This document shows positions 14,166 to 25,577 of a stretch of DNA of 64,000 nt, one piece after another. The position numbers were made by a program, and so were the translations under genes. The stretch is from NCBI GenBank assembly GCA_013368375.1, contig JAACJP010000024.1, forward strand, positions 248,001 through 312,000, in the 5' to 3' direction. The notes under the pieces are model-generated. The model was not told where the DNA came from, ran no database searches, and saw only the letters and a program-made list of their open reading frames with translations. Source of the stretch: Tricholomella constricta. Lineage: Eukaryota; Basidiomycota; Agaricomycetes; Agaricales; Lyophyllaceae. The first letter of the stretch is position 1. Each line of letters begins with the position of its first letter.

Positions 14166-15245
14166 TTATTTCTGCCCTTCTTCGCCTCCAATGATCTCAA
14201 ACGCTCTTACACCTTCTTTTCCTAAGAGGGTCGCACACCCTACGACCACGGCGCCCGCCCGCCGCATTCGATCGGCTGCCGCCTTCGATGTAACTCCACC
14301 GACGCCGATGATGGAAATCCCCTGCAAAACCGCGTTCGCGGGCTCTCGAAGAAGCTGTGCGAAAGTATACACATTTCCGAGCGCGAGCGCGTGCAGCGCG
14401 TCGCCCGCCACACCGCCTAGGCCAGTCGGGACCGCGAACGGAGAGGCTTCTTCGCCGGACGAGGCAGGCCGAGTGGACTGTTCGTCGAATAAAAGGCTGT
14501 TCCCGAGCGTGTTGGTGCATGTGAAGAAAGCGAATGGGCAATTCGCGTTGGAGCTCGCGGAGTCGCTGTCGCCCGGGAGACAAAGAGTCTTTATTCCGTC
14601 GATCACTGCTAGAAACTGGTCGCGGTAGACGAATGGAGGTAGTTTGAGGCCGATGGTCAAGGATGAATCCTTGGCGTGCTCTTCTTTCAGGACTGTTAGA
14701 AGGGGGATGAGGGAGGGGAACACGTAGCCTGTTGGAGGGGAGCTGGGTATATTGGGACAGGACGTGTTCAGTTCGATCGCGATACTGGAGGACTGAGCGG
14801 TGGAGTCGCCAAGTTCAGCACGGAGATCCTGAATATCTTGCACCATTGTACGGAGCTTCGCGGGGTCATATGAGGTTATGCTCAGTATAAAAGGCTTCTT
14901 CGGTTGTGCCCCCGGAGAAGGTTTAAGGAGTTCTTTGACCCATGATAGGTATTGTGCAAGGCGATGGGGCGAATAGCCATACGAATTAATGGACGACACG
15001 GCTGATTTAGTAAAAGCTACCTATCGATGACGACATGAGCTTGTGTGATGGTGGAAATGAGTACAACATAGAGGCACCGTGTGCGACGGATTCTCTTGGA
15101 ACCCTTCCAGAGTCGCAGTACGAGTGGTCACAGCCCCTGTGAATGAGGACTCATACAATGCAGTGAGCTGTTCAAGATCGGATGCCCATGCACACGACGA
15201 GTTGATTAGAGGCGGGGATATGTTGAGGGTGTTGATCTTGACCAT
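14166..15245 (-). CDS. URA1: dihydroorotate dehydrogenase, cytosolic class 1A
   Basis: Two exons, 15245-15078 and 15020-14166, give 340 residues in frame (MVKINTLNISPPLINSSCAW). The enzyme oxidises dihydroorotate to orotate in pyrimidine synthesis. Class 1A enzymes are soluble and use fumarate. Key pieces: NPSHTVAFTKSAVSSINSYG across the splice junction, SYGYSPHRLAQYL, IELNTSCPNIP with the Cys expected of the class 1A active site, GLKLPPFVYRDQF, and the FMN phosphate loop IIGVGGVTSKAAADRMRRAG with VVVGCATLLGKEG. There is no mitochondrial presequence or membrane helix, unlike the class 2 enzyme. It lies about 100 bp downstream of the TRS31 stop on the same strand, and converges on the HMG gene. 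Call is firm. Confidence 0.93.
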
Positions 15246-15343
15246 GGTGTTCTGTTACAAACCAAGAAGGAACACATTCGTTTTGACAATGGAGAAGATA
15301 AGATATCAGGACAAGACCCCAGACACCATTGAAGCTGTCAATC

Positions 15344-16229
15344 TCATTTTAACAGTTCTTCGCGATCCAGTACAGATTGTTCTAGTTTTATTAGTATCGT
15401 GGTCCGGGAGGGGTACTGGGCTGTAGGTGTGTTGTGCGCCGTCACACGAGCAGGCTTTGGAAAGGTAGCAATCAGTGTACAAATAGTCGCATGAGCAGGA
15501 GGAACGCACGAAGCCAAGCCCATCCAGGACAGCTTCTACGATCCCTGCGGTGAAAGACGAGCAGCTCAGCTGACTCATGTCCCTGGGGACAGATATGTAC
15601 CGCTCGATTGGTGGATCATTGTCGATAATCATGTCTACGCGTCCATCCCATCAGAGTCTAGACCGCAACGCAGCCAGGTAACTCACATTCGTCGGCGTTT
15701 TCCACGCTCTTCTCGATAGCATCTGCAGGCTTCCCGAATACAGCTTTCCACACCTGGGAGTGGATGGACATCAAAGCTGGGAGAAAGCGAATCTCCCGTT
15801 TCGGTGTTTTGGACGAGGATTCAGCACGCCAGACCATCAGCTCTAAGACCCTTGTGCCAATGCGATAGCCAAGGGTGTTCAACCTGTAACAGGAATGTAA
15901 GGAGGAATCAAGGGGTAGATGTTGTAGAAGACGTACCGCCGTTCCAGGTCATTTATTCCGCTGACGCGCTTCTGGGTGTACTGCACAACCTCAGAGAAAA
16001 GAAAGGAGAATGCTGAAGCAGAGACTTCCGAAACGCGTGTCTTGTTCAGGTTTCTGTCATAGATATTTGGACGAGGTGCACCAGGCTTATTGGAGGCAGC
16101 AGCGACGACGGAAGGCACGGATGGCAGTGAGAAGCGAGTTGAGCTTGTTGTGGGAGAAAAAGGGTCGACGGAGGACTGGGAAGTGTTGGACAGAACGGAG
16201 AGACGCGGATGTGGTTGTGTGTAGGCCAT
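15344..16229 (-). CDS. TRS31: TRAPP complex subunit Trs31/TRAPPC5
   Basis: Starts ATG 16229 (MAYTQPHPRLSVLS). A roughly 50-residue Ser/Pro-rich leader precedes the Bet3-like fold: NIYDRNLNKTRVSEVSASAF, FLFSEVVQYTQKRV, then across introns RLNTLGYRIGTRVLELMVWR, IHSQVWKAVFGKPADAIEKS, YISVPRDMSQLSCSSFTAGI and VEAVLDGLGF, spliced to PARVTAHNTP and TTILIKLEQ before TGA 15346-15344. TRAPP tethers ER-derived vesicles and activates the Rab GTPase Ypt1 at the Golgi. The SCSSFTAGIVEAVL segment is the diagnostic core. Length and order match the family. It is divergent from the BTB gene with only about 110-200 bp between starts, so they may share a promoter. Confidence 0.92.
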
Positions 16230-16342
16230 GGAGGTGGAAAGAACGGACCGTAGTGCAAGTCTTGGCACGATCAGTCATCACGGACAATGTCATCTCAGCC
16301 TCCTTCCTAAGGTACACGCTACGCCAGCACACGAGGCGAATA

Positions 16343-19177
16343 ATGCCGGCATCAGCTGAGGGAGGCTCACTGCCGAACGATATAAGGCAGTGTCTCCCAC
16401 ACGGACGACGTGGTACAAGACAGCACATCTCTATGAACGTGCACAAGCTTGGGCCATCCGCCGTCGACATCCAGAACCACCTCTACACCTCCTTCCTAGA
16501 AGGGAGCACGGCCGACGTAGCACTACGTGTCCATGGCTCTTGGGATGCTATCTACAAGCTTCATCGTGTCGTCCTCATCCAATCAGTACGCGGCTCATCA
16601 TGCCAACATCTAATTCCACTTATGCGTCCTTTTAGGGATTCTTTCGCTCTCTATTCACCGCTGGATTCGCCGAGTCCTCACCCAGGTTAGGATCCAGTAA
16701 TGGACCGGATGAGATCATCGTCCACTTTGATGATCCAAATATAACCCGTTCAGGTGGGCTATCTTTGCCAAAGTATTGCTTCTGCCCTCTAATTATCCCC
16801 AGCCTTTGAGTATGTCATTCCCAAGTTTGAATACCCTCTATTGACGCGTCAAATCGCAGAGTCTGTATATCGAGACTCTATGGAGGTGGCCCACCGCTCG
16901 ATATCGTGCCCTCCCTCATTCCGTCCTTGTCGCAACCTCTGACCTCATCGTTCCCCTACGAGCCTCCGCCGCACAAGGTTCCAGCCGATCATCATCCTGC
17001 CACTCCACGCTTTCTCCTGTCGCTTCTAGCAACTGCTCTTTATCTGTCCATACCTTCTCTCGCGTCGCAAGCCTTGACGTCTATTTTGAGCACCGTTGGG
17101 CCTCACACGGTGCTGAAGTACTTGAACTTTGCCCTCGGGAGGCACATTGGACCCTTGGATCACGAAGGTGGCGAACCCGAGGCAGCTGTTGGGCTAGAAT
17201 CCATTGCTCATATCATCGAGTATGAAAGGAGCGTGATGGATACTGCTTCAATCGGGAATAAATCCTCCGTTCTGGGTGATCATCACATCAGGAATGAGGA
17301 TCCATCCGAGCCTCAAGGCTCGATATCACCTATAAGCTATAACGCCTCTGATGATCACGACACGGAAGGAGTCACCAAGCAGCCTTCTTACCATTATGGT
17401 GCAGTCTCGGATAAGATCGGGGAGGCTTGTGCATGTTGGCTTGTGAGGTGGGGAATCGATATGCTGGTATATGAAGAGAAGCTGGAAGACATAGCTGTTC
17501 CCAAAGAACGGTCTGTGCACATTTCTTCCCGGAAGCGTTCCAAGACGGTACCATCCGGTGCATATTCAGCCAGTGACGGCATTCCGATGGAAAAACCGCA
17601 GGAGCTTTTGATACCGTTGATCTGGTCCCGTGGCGGATTAAATGCCCAGTGGGTCACCGCTATCGTATCTGCGGATTCTTTTTTCATCCAGGGAGAACGG
17701 GAGAGGTACGATTTTGCAAGACGAGTAGTTGAGTTGAGGAGAAAGGATGGTGTTCTTCCAGCGGAGGAGGAAGAATGGGCCAAGCTTTTCAACCATGGAA
17801 TATACTATGCCAATATGGTGAGTTGGCATGCGCGTCGAATTTTCGTCACTAATGCGACAGCGTCAGGCAATCGAGCATATAATCTCTATCTCACAAGACA
17901 TCTCTCCGGCGACCAAACGGCCATTTGTGCATTTAACAACGCTGCAAACAGCTCTTTGGACTCATTCAATGCTACGCCACCAGATTACAGTTCGGCCGAT
18001 GTCATCGGTCAACGCCACAACAGTGCCAGGTTCTGCTCCTTCGCCACCACCACGTGACAAAGAGCTCGGAATTACACAGACGACTGCAGACCTTCTCGCA
18101 GGAGTCTCTTCGAACGGAACACCTGACCCCGAAGTTTATTTTCCCATACCTGGGAACTCTTCTGTCCGTATCGGCGACAATGGCAGTAATTTTAGCGGCA
18201 CGCCAGAGGGAGGAACACTTTCCATGGACCAATTATTTACCTCCACATCCAGTTTATCCCCGCCGCCCTCTTCTCCGACACTTAAACCTATCACTGTTGC
18301 TGCTACTACCGGGCCGTTAACCACAGAAGCTGATTTCTTTGGTCTGCGCCCTTCGACGTTCACCGCTTCCTCCGCCATCGCTTCAGGTACAAAGGGCAAA
18401 ACACAGTGGTCGCCCTACCCACCATATCGCTTTGCGGTTGAATTCTGGGACCTGGAATCTCTTAAAGAGAAGTCTAGACTCTACTCGCATACCGTCTGGT
18501 ATGCCGGAAGCCTTTTCAACGTCTATGTTCAGGTCGTCCGCAAGAAAGGACAGGTCCAGCTTGGCATCTACCTGCACAGGCAGTCGAGCATAGAGCCAAT
18601 TCCACCTTCGAGTGCACCGGCATCCTTCGTCACTGTTCGCACGGAAACTATCGCATCCCCGATTGCTGGGCCCGCTCCCTCGACTCCGAGCCAGCGTCTC
18701 CCCAGAGGAATTTCCCTTCCCCCTCTTTTCCCCCCTCTAACACAAACTACATCTCACTACTCGCCATCCATCCACCCAGCGTCGCGAAGCTCGACGCCGC
18801 TCTCCTCTAGCATGTCCACATCACCCTCCTTCTCAACGAGTTCATCGCCATCATCCTTTTCGACGTCTACCTCAAGCTCAGTTACCCTTCCTGCAACCGC
18901 CCCCCCAGCCACACCACCTCAGCCCTTCCGCGACCCACGCCAATCCATTTCTGCTTACTTTATGATCAACTGCGCAAGTGCCACTGGCTCTTCGCAGACC
19001 CGGTTCACCAGTTCCCCCGACGTGTTTTCTGTGAGCCAGAGCTGGGGCTGGAAGTCGAGCTCTCTGAGGACGGAGGAGTACATGGATGTACGGACCGAGA
19101 GCGCGGCTGCGAGTCGTGATACCCCGACGAAAAAAGAAGTTAGCTTACGCGCGACGATTGTTTTGGGTCTTGTTTGA
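16343..19177 (+). CDS. BTB/POZ-domain protein with long low-complexity C-terminus
   Basis: ATG 16343 opens the frame. ATG 16433 (MNVHKLGPSAVDIQ) is an alternative that lies after a TATAAG-like motif at about 16380. The BTB fold reads HLYTSFLEGSTADVALRVHG, AIYKLHRVVLIQS, then after an intron GFFRSLFTAGFAESSPR and DEIIVHFDDPNITRSAFE, then VCISRLYGGGPP. A BACK-like helical region follows (FLLSLLATALYLSIPSLASQ). An intron after HGIYYANM joins the last exon (RQAIEHIISISQD). The final 250 residues are Ser/Pro/Thr-rich with a conserved-looking island, RFAVEFWDLESLKEKSRLYS. BTB proteins dimerise and often act as cullin-3 adaptors or transcription cofactors; the exact role here is unknown. Family call good, start uncertain. 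Confidence 0.82.
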
Positions 19178-19437
19178 TGTGCAGTCACACATTTGTATAT
19201 TTGTTATATTGGTAGCTTGGGGCTCGTTGATTAACCGGGATATACAGAACGCTTGAGATCAATTTCTGCCCATCTTGCTGAAATGGGCTTCGCTCGCTCG
19301 AAGCAACATCGATCAAAAGACGAAATTGGAATTGCGATCGAAGGCTGTGTTGCACTATTTGATTCTGGTCTGTTTAGGCTTGCGCTTTTACCCCACTGTC
19401 GCTCTTTCCAGCCACTCCAGGTTAATTATCCTCCGGA

Positions 19438-21354
19438 ATGGAGACAGTACGGAAGCAAGCTCCTCGACTTGCAAGACCGGCGGCACGATATTGGAAGGGA
19501 AAGGCGCCAAAGGGGGTTGTTGAAGCCGAGTCCGATTCCGAAGATGAAGGCGGCCAGGAGTCGATGGAGGAGGAGGGCGATATTCCTATTGGCGGGGATC
19601 AGGACATTGTCGAAGAGGACGAGGAGGACATGCCGCTACGGACGGACCCGAAGGCGGCGGCTAAGTCAATGAATGTCGCGTTGAAGGACGTCAATATCTC
19701 GAGAGACGGGAAGGTCACTGTTGCGGGTAGGGAAGAGTCAGGCCGGACAGCCCTCGAGGAGGAGGAAGGTGAGCACTCTACACGTATGGTCCTTGATTTT
19801 TTGTAACACAAATTTTTTTTTTCAGAATCCGAGGAAGAAGATGAGGAAGAAGAAGAGGAAAAGCCTCGCCTTCCAGGCGCCAAGGCTGAATCTGACGAGG
19901 AGGTACGTTGACTATGTGGTTAAACCTAAAGTGCCTCTACTAATTATGATATATCATAGACTACTGAATATGAAACGGAATCCGAAGAAGATGAGAAACC
20001 TCAATTGAAATTTAGACCTGTTTTTGTTCCAAAGTACGCACTGAGAATCAATACCTCACTTGCACCACACTGAAGCCCTGTAAGGCGGGCTCGAGCTACA
20101 ATAGCTGAGAAAGATGCCATAGCACAGGAATCTGAAGAATCTCTAAAGAAGAAGGAACTAGAAGCGGAGGAGCGGCGGAAACAGAGCCATGACATGGTCG
20201 CAGAAAGTATCATACGAGAATTAGCGGAAAGTGCGTCCTCTGCCATCTCATGTAATTTTGACGAAGAGACTCATCTGCTCGCAGAGGAGAAGGAGGAAGA
20301 CGTGAATGATGTTGACGACACCGACGGGCTCGACCCAACTACTGAGTTTGAGGCTTGGCGGCTCCGTGAATTGGGGCGAATCAAGATGGAGAAGGAGGAA
20401 GAGGTGCGCCGCGAGGAAGAGCGGGAAGAAGTGGAGCGGCGTAGAGCGATGCCGGAGGAGCAACGAATGAAGGAGGACTTGGAGAGGGCGCAGAAACTGC
20501 GTGAAGAGAAACCGAAAGGACAACAGAAATTCTTGCAGAAATACTGGCACAAGGGTGCTTTCCATCAGGTACATCTTTTCTGCTTAACTTTGAGAAGGTG
20601 CACTAGTTGACTGGCTACCCTCAGGACGAAGAAATACTCACCAGACACGACTTTACAGCACCAACTGAGTCTACAATGGACGTTTCGCTCCTCCCAAAGG
20701 TCATGCAAGTCAAAAACTTCGGCAAACGCAGTCGTACAAAATACACCCATTTGCTAGACCAAGACACCACCGTCGCCTCAGGCGGATTTGGTGGTACCGG
20801 CTCAACTAAAGCAGGCGGAAAGTCCACCGATGGTGGTGGCTGTTTTACCTGTGGCGGCCCACATTTGAAAAAAGGTCAGCAGCTTCTCGTCTTGACCCTT
20901 GATATTACCATTGACGCTAGAGTTGTGATGAGACTGCCCACAGAATACTGGCCCATTGTCAGAGCGTGGAGCCTCTGGTGCCAATGCGGCCCCGACTGGC
21001 CCCCGACGGTGGGGGAACCCTCCCGCACCAGAAGCAGGGTCATGGCGTGGTGGTGATGATACTCCTCAGCGCCAGTCAGGTTGGAAAACTGGACGGGACC
21101 AGCCGAGAGATGGTCGTCCTCGAGACGACCGTTATAGAGACGAACGTTACCGAGCAGAAGGCGAAAGACGGCAGGAAAGGTCAAAAGAGCACTACGACAA
21201 ACGCAACTCGCGGCCAAGATCTCGCTCGAATTCTCCTCGTTCTCGGTCGCCATATCGAGCTAGCGACAGGCGAGATTATGATAGGAGAGAGAGAAGACGT
21301 TCCCGGGAACGGTCTGTCGACGACCGCAGGGATAAGCGGAGACGTCTTGACTAG
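19438..21354 (+). CDS. MFAP1-type spliceosome protein with zinc knuckle and RS tail
   Basis: Starts ATG 19438 ([20 protein letters not shown]). Acidic N-terminal half, then the MFAP1 C-terminal domain: [20 protein letters not shown], coiled-coil Glu/Arg helices, [59 protein letters not shown] and LLDQDTT. MFAP1 (yeast Spp381 relative) is a spliceosomal B-complex protein that helps tri-snRNP activation. Unlike animal MFAP1, which ends soon after this motif, the protein continues into a zinc knuckle, [14 protein letters not shown] (C-x2-C-x3-H-x4-C, split by an intron), then a Gly/Arg-rich and RS/RD-rich tail ([30 protein letters not shown]) ending KRRRLD. The tail suggests direct RNA contact. 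At least five introns restore frame. Confident family, unusual C-terminus. Confidence 0.88.
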
Positions 21355-21596
21355 AGTCCGAGGGTTCTCGCTGCGATTAATATCATTTCTCTACCATCTG
21401 TATTGTATTACGCTGCAGCTTACCCTTCGATAACGGATAATTTGCATAGCACTCGTGGGATAGCAAGAAAACGTTGATAGGATAGATTACTATAGGCCTC
21501 AAGGAGTGACGTCGGTCTAGCTTAGAGTTACAAAGGTTTGGCCTCAAGAAAAACAACTCTCCGCACAAATATTGGCAACGCCTCATGCCTGATATC

Positions 21597-22176
21597 TCAA
21601 TAATCGCCGCACAATGCTGCAATAAATTCCTGTGGGAAGAACAGTTAGATGCATGCGAGGCAGTTAGATGCATGCGAAACGAGGGTTCTGCCCAAGGTAG
21701 GCGTACCATGATCATTGCAAACACCCTGTAAGCAGGTCTATGATCTAAATCTCCGTTCGCTTCCAAAACCTGGTGGGGAATAGCGTGTGGAGGAGGCTCA
21801 AGCACAGCCTCAAGAACGTGTCTTGGAGACTGAACATTGTTCAAAAGCCAGGAAGTATGCGAACGAAAGAATGAACGAACGGGAGGCATCGCGATTTCGA
21901 CGCGTTCTTCGATGGTGGCGGGGTCCTTCCCAATGTTGAGCACGTAAGTATCTTGAATTGACGTTGAGGCAAGGCGCTTACCAAGTAAGTTAAGTGCAAC
22001 TGGTGTATAGAGTACTGACGACGTTGGGGGTAGGGAGCTGGCCTATTACGGCGCGAATGAACGGTTCTCGTGTGCAAAGGAATGGAACTGGGTGGCATCG
22101 CGAGCTGCTGCGGTAAGGGATCATTGGAAGTAGGAGATTGAGGATTGGCGCTTAACCCGCCCTGTTCAAGCGACAT
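21597..22176 (-). CDS. hypothetical protein, about 150 residues
   Basis: Starts ATG 22176 (MSLEQGGLSANPQSPTSND). Exon 1 ends TTG, spliced (GTAAGC...AAG) to GACCCCGCC; exon 2 reads DPATIEERVEIAMPPVRSFF, then HTSWLLNNVQSPRHVLEAVL and RPAYRVFAMIM, then splices to EFIAALCGDY and TGA 21599-21597. The frame stays open across both joins, which supports a real gene. No family recognised. The last intron contains an imperfect 19-nt tandem repeat (two copies of CAGTTAGATGCATGCGA at 21642-21677). The region between this stop and the MFAP1 stop holds no other ORF. Divergent partner not seen. Confidence 0.5.
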
Positions 22177-25174
22177 GACACAGCTAGAAAAACGAATGGT
22201 GGTGGAAAGAAAAAAGAAGAGATGGCAGAAGGGGAGGCGGGGATTTCGCCACATATTTAATACCCAGGTCGAACTCTATTCAAAAAGGAGGGTTCAAAAT
22301 CGAGGGTTCTGCGGCATTTACTATATTGCCTTGAGGTTGAAGTTGAACCATATTAAGTTGTGAGTATTGGCACGCTCCGACCCACGATCACTTTCAATCG
22401 AATATTTGGGTCCGCCTCATATGATGGACGCTGAGATTGACGCTGAAATGACTGACACGCGAAGATGAGTCGATACAAGGATAGGACAGGACCAGGACCA
22501 ACAGCTCACACGACTTCACCAAAGCTGTACCAAAGGAGAACCTGATCCAGAAACTTCACCTTACGTTACCACTTTTTCCCTTCCATCGCCCACCAGAAAC
22601 GAACAGCATCACGATTTCCTTCGACACGAGCGGTAGGTCCTCTGGGAGTCGGGCGAATGACCGAAGGAACCACAGAGCGAGCAACATTTCCAACATGGTC
22701 CTGCAAAGGCCGTTCCACCATTTCCGGCTTCGCTGTTTTTGCCTGGTCGAGGCTTGAACGTTGGCTTTCAGATACTTCCGCGCCGTAAACGATTGGTGGA
22801 TCCGCAAGTTTCGAAGGAATGATCAGGGCGGGAAACAATTTCAACCTCGTCCTGCGAGGGCCATTCCGTCATTCTTGCGCTGATGTCTGCGTCTGGTCGA
22901 GGCTCAATCCATAGGGTCAAATAGCAGACATAGACGCGGCCCAGCATGCCTCAAGGCGCATGCATGGACGGAGTGACTTCGTGTATGGAGGGGGTCGGAG
23001 TGCGTCCATAGCTCCCAAACCTGCGAGCGCCGGCGGCCGCGGAAACCTTTGTACATCGAAGGTAATGGAGCTCGCATCGGGAACCCTGGACCTATCCTCC
23101 TACCACGTAAGTTCTCTTGCCGTCGTGATTCACACCGCCGTTGATGCCGCCCTACTTTCCTTAGATGGAAAGTGTGACCGTCGCGTCGGGTCACGCGAAT
23201 ATGATGTCCTGTGAGTCACAAGAAATGGCTCTGATTCCAGCACAATCTGACAATCCTGGCGCAATGAATAATGGCAGGTAGCATTTTCACCATCCGAATG
23301 AGATTTTACATCACCAAACACGCAATTTGTCGATGTGAGCCTCAAGACCTCACCAAGGAATTCCTCAAAGGCCCAAAACTGCAGATGGCCGGCCACCTGG
23401 TAACATGGAAAGCTCTTCAGCGACAATGACTAGGATTAAGAACAGCAATGAACATACCTCAAAACTCGAGAGTGAAAGCCGCGCACGCCATGGCCTCTAA
23501 CACTTGCTCTGTCGCTGGTACTGTTCAATGGACCAAGATCCGCCCCTCCAAGGATGCCAACGCTTAAGTCTCCGCATGACAAGTGCAAGAGCAAAGATTG
23601 GCTCGCCGTAGCCTCCTGCGGAAGGAGCTGGACGAATTTCCTAGCCGTTGAACGTGGGCACCACAGTATTGCTCCACGAGATACCCTGGACATCCTTACG
23701 CCCGTCGACAGTGGCAGACTTGTTCGCTGATTTGAGAATTTGATCTAAGCAAGACTCGAATCAGAGTTGGTCTTTGCAGAAGAATAATGGGCTGCGCGCA
23801 CCAGGGGACCTCTCGATTTTCCAGCGAAGACTTTCCTGCGCGGGACCTCTTGATTTTTCCAGCGAAGACTTTCGGGTTCTTCCTTGCTCTCCTCAGTGCC
23901 TCGCTCCCAAAAGGTCGTCCCTTGCCGTGGATATAGGCAGTCGAGGTCGCGCCCAACGAATAAACGGAGCGGTAGGATTTTCTGACCGTTACGGCAACGG
24001 GCGCCCCGCGCGTTCTGGCGTCTATTTTCCGCATCCGTGGATGAGTCGCTTGAAGCGAATCTACCAGCCTTCCTTGCAGACCTCCAAAGGCGTGGTGTCA
24101 CATGCTGTGAGCGGTGCAAGATAACGACAATGGGATTGGCTTGGGAAGCGCCGGTAATAAAAATACAGAGGATCATGTTCCTCGCTCAGGGAGGCTCATC
24201 GTCGAAGAAGCCGACAATGATTTGGCGGCGAAAGGAAGAAATACTGGCCAAGAAAGCGTCAAGAACCAAACCGGACCCTCGTGGCGTTTCCGACTCCCGA
24301 GTCCTCAACTCCGCCATTAACAAATTTTGTAAGCTACGGTTGCTGGCCAACTGAGACAGCCATTGTCAACCTTAATCAACGCTCGCGCCAACCACCGCTT
24401 GGTCCTAATCTTCCTGCGCTGCGCCATAAGTGGCTGCCAACACAAGAATTCTCCTGCCTCCTCGTACCCTCTCTCATCAATACATTTCGCTATAATTTCG
24501 ATGGGCAAGAAGCCAGAAGAATAATAGCCTCAAGCAGCAGAATACCGACCGTTGCGAGGGCGAACATTCAAGTGATCTTCTATGTATGGTGCGCGGGTGG
24601 AGGATTATCTACATGGATAGCTCAGGCCACAGCGACATCACAACTGCACGACGACCTCCACTGTCATCATCGTCTCCTCGATGACGGTATCGCACAGTGC
24701 ACGCCACGCCTCGGAATTTCCCTATATATTTCAAGTGCCACCGGCCGGGTCAGGTGAACTTCTTCCAGACACATCCGACTTACCCCCCATTTTTGGGGTT
24801 TCTGGCGGGACGATGATGTATGTATCTTGTCTGCTTTCTTAAATCGTGTTTGACTGAATGCAATCGACTCAATGGTCTAGATCATAACTGCAGGACAAGC
24901 AAAATATTCATCTACGATAACGTCTGCCAGTTATACGCGATTCAGGGAAACCAACGGACTCTATCTCAACAACGGTTTAACGGGGTATATTGGGACGGGA
25001 CAGTGAAGACATGTACGGATGCGGGGGGTTAAAAGACATGTACGGATGCGGGGGGTTAAGGTTGGGTGGACTATTCTTGGACGGACGTCACCTGCGCCGA
25101 ATTTAGAGTGGTCCGCTCCAGGGAATTTCAGAGCGGATCACAAGAGGTGCGGATATGGGTATTTTTGCGATTCT
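22177..25174. other. gene-poor, repeat-scarred region upstream of the retrotransposon
   Basis: Three kilobases with only short open frames and none that I recognise. It contains degenerate direct repeats: two related copies of a block ending in CTGGTCGAGGCT around 22.69-22.76 and 22.84-22.91 kb, two copies of CCAGCGAAGACTTTC at about 23.82-23.88 kb, and a perfect 27-nt tandem duplication at 25006-25059. It looks like old insertion and duplication scars. No RNA gene seen. Confidence 0.45.
25006..25059. repeat. perfect tandem duplication of 27 nt
   Basis: Two identical copies, 25006-25032 and 25033-25059, beginning AAGACATGTACGG. It lies about 115 bp left of the retrotransposon and is probably replication slippage. 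Confidence 0.9.
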
Positions 25175-25532
25175 TCGAGTTTAAACTGGTTTACATAAGT
25201 CTAATCTCCGGTACGTTCATGCGCTCGTAACCGTCCCTCGCCCCGCGCGACTTACACAGGAAATAAGATGTGACGCCCAGCGCGTATTTGGACCCGTTCC
25301 CCATCTTATTACTGTTTCCCTCGATCATGATCGAGCTCCCTTGTCCCAGCGACGAAGGTGAGACACTGCACCCCTTCTTGCCTTGCCCGGAATTCTGAAG
25401 TCTCCCGCCGCCCTCTCACTCGACTTCAGACTCTCCGGGTAAGCAGAAGCCGCACTCGCACGTCGCGATCAGTAACTGACACCTTGGACAACCCAGGTCC
25501 AGTCTTCGGTCGTCTCAACGGCTTTACAGCAA
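25175..25532 (+). repeat. Ngaro-like repeat A1 (left end)
   Basis: Identical over 358 bp to A2 at 29896-30253, at a constant offset of 4721. It starts TCGAGTTTAAACTGG and ends CTTTACAGCAA, and contains a 16-nt perfect palindrome centred on GATCATGATC. It probably carries the element promoter. Confidence 0.95.
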
Positions 25533-25577
25533 TTTATTGTCGTTTACTCCCATCGGTTCAATTATATCTAACCTCAT

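Noticed and set aside
22556..24360. Several 60-150 codon ORFs in the gene-poor region
   Set aside because: They overlap in many frames, show no motif, and coincide with short direct repeats.
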